Below are positions 55,227-55,918 of a stretch of 55,918 nucleotides of DNA, one piece after another. Made by a program: the position numbers and the translations under genes. Position 1 is the first letter of the stretch. The number at the start of each line of letters is the position of its first letter. Source of the DNA: an uncultured Bacteroides sp. (GTDB taxonomy: Bacteria > Bacteroidota > Bacteroidia > Bacteroidales > Bacteroidaceae); NCBI RefSeq assembly GCF_902491285.1, contig NZ_CABUHK010000028.1, positions 1 through 55,918 of the forward strand, read 5' to 3'. The notes beneath the pieces were generated by a model. That model searched no databases. It saw nothing but the letters and a program-made list of their open reading frames with translations, and was not told the DNA's origin.

Positions 55227-55486
55227 ATTCCAAGCCATTTACGAAATTCTTCCTGCTCTACATCACTAGCAGGTGTAAGCCCTTCCGGCTCGTTTTTTGA
55301 AAGCAATCTATATGCTTCATTATCATCCATATTTTCTATCATACTTTCCACATCTTTCACAAGCAACCCTTCAATATACTTTTTCAAATTCGTACCTTTA
55401 GCTGCTGCCTTAATAGACAAGTAGCGGAAAATATCATCCGGAATGTCTATCACTTTTCTTTTTGTATTTTTAATCGTTGCGTCCAT
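55223..55486 (-). CDS. antitoxin of the ParE/RelE-type pair
   Basis: An 87-residue antitoxin. The N-terminal half is a ribbon-helix-helix DNA-binding segment (KVIDIPDDIFRYLSIKAAAKGTNLKKYIEGLL) and the C-terminal half is acidic and probably wraps the toxin (EAYRLLSKNEPEGLTPASD). It is the first gene of the pair and has its own promoter with repeated half-sites. Confidence 0.86.
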   Translation of the reverse strand: MDATIKNTKRKVIDIPDDIFRYLSIKAAAKGTNLKKYIEGLLVKDVESMIENMDDNEAYRLLSKNEPEGLTPASDVEQEEFRKWLGI

Positions 55487-55506
55487 AAGTCATTGTTGTT
55501 ATCTAG

Positions 55507-55538
55507 CAAATATATATGATATATATGATATATACAAA
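55507..55538 (-). promoter_or_regulatory. promoter and repeat operator of the toxin-antitoxin pair
   Basis: On the minus strand, -33 TTTG (55535-55538), 20-base spacer, -7 TATATTTG (55507-55514). The spacer is made of ATATATGAT units with a 9-base period (55512-55529), likely half-sites for the ribbon-helix-helix antitoxin. Confidence 0.75.
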
Positions 55539-55649
55539 TTATGAAGTTCTTTTTTACGGATATTCTACCAACTCAAACAATGCAAACATAAAAAAAGGAA
55601 AGTATCCCCATCTTTTGTGAAATAATCACTATTCATTTATCATTTGTAG

Positions 55650-55778
55650 CAGCATTTCCTATTCTCCATCGTCCATACAGAAAACTGGAAGATTAAAACC
55701 GGTATGCAATATCAATACAATGCCCTACGAAAAAGATGGGAATGGATACCACAAGTTAGTGTTTCATATGAATGGTAA
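55650..55778 (+). pseudogene. C-terminal remnant of an outer-membrane-type protein
   Basis: Forty-two codons without a start, containing NWKIKTGMQYQYNALRKRWE and ending WIPQVSVSYEW before a stop. The alternating pattern and the aromatic end look like the last strands of an outer-membrane barrel. A stop codon lies just upstream, so this is a decayed fragment. The remaining bases of 55539-55830 show no gene. Confidence 0.4.
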
Positions 55779-55830
55779 ATTCCATTAATTCTCGTACCTT
55801 TGTAATACGATTAAAAAACATCCTATAATA

Positions 55831-55918
55831 ATGAAGAACTTTATCAAGGGATTCCGGTTTACTCCCTCCAATTATCCGGCTGAAGTAGAAGCGAAAATAC
55901 AGAAATACAGAAAACAAG
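55831..55918 (+). CDS. start of an unidentified gene, cut by the window end
   Basis: Only 29 codons are visible (MKNFIKGFRFTPSNYPAEVE then AKIQKYRKQ). A TACCTTTG -7 box at 55795-55802 lies 28 bases before the ATG, which supports a real start. No signal peptide is visible. Too short to name. Confidence 0.6.
   Translation, partial: MKNFIKGFRFTPSNYPAEVEAKIQKYRKQ

Overview
The window looks like chromosomal DNA of a human-gut Bacteroides species. The evidence is Bacteroides-type promoters (TTTG, about 19-21 bases, TAnnTTTG) in front of many genes, few Shine-Dalgarno sites, BF3164-type and NVEALA families, a carboxyspermidine-route decarboxylase, a pyruvate phosphate dikinase and a B. fragilis-like superoxide dismutase. 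No rRNA, CRISPR array, phage or complete insertion sequence was seen.

Left part (1-12.5 kb): tRNA-Gly, nspC, an NAD(P)H oxidoreductase, then a leftward operon for a tripartite RND efflux system with one adaptor lipoprotein, one TolC-type channel and two different RND permeases. A DUF4221-like lipoprotein gene lies just upstream.

Centre (12.5-30.6 kb): the most unusual region, all on the minus strand. Reading with transcription, a transmembrane winged-helix regulator is followed by small NVEALA precursor peptides, six-bladed propeller lipoproteins, a thioredoxin-like/DUF1573 lipoprotein, a transglutaminase-like protein, a glutaminase-A-like lipoprotein, its own signal peptidase I and an O-antigen-ligase/TPR membrane protein. 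A second, partly decayed copy (regulator, peptide, propellers, frameshifted DUF1573, broken transglutaminase) sits upstream. Both copies carry the same promoter plus a 7-3-7 direct repeat at the same distance from the -33 box, a good candidate operator for the regulators. I infer a self-contained peptide export, maturation and sensing system. Its function is unknown to me.

Next (30.6-34.6 kb): a defence or mobile-type patch with an Rpn-family PD-(D/E)XK protein, an AAA-ATPase/PD-(D/E)XK protein, HicAB, gene remnants and an interleaved inverted repeat.

Right part (34.6-55.9 kb): core genes. These are a glycine-zipper lipoprotein, a UvrD/PcrA helicase, a YD-repeat secreted protein, superoxide dismutase, a TPP-riboswitch-controlled thiamine operon (thiS-thiE-thiG-thiC-thiH-thiF plus a second ThiE/TenI), a small outer-membrane barrel, ppdK, rlmD, an RluA-type pseudouridine synthase, a small lipoprotein, a B12-binding radical SAM protein and a ParE/RelE-type toxin-antitoxin pair. 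A gene truncated by the window edge ends the region. Several starts were moved from TTG/GTG to an internal ATG because promoter position, signal peptide or family length favours it.
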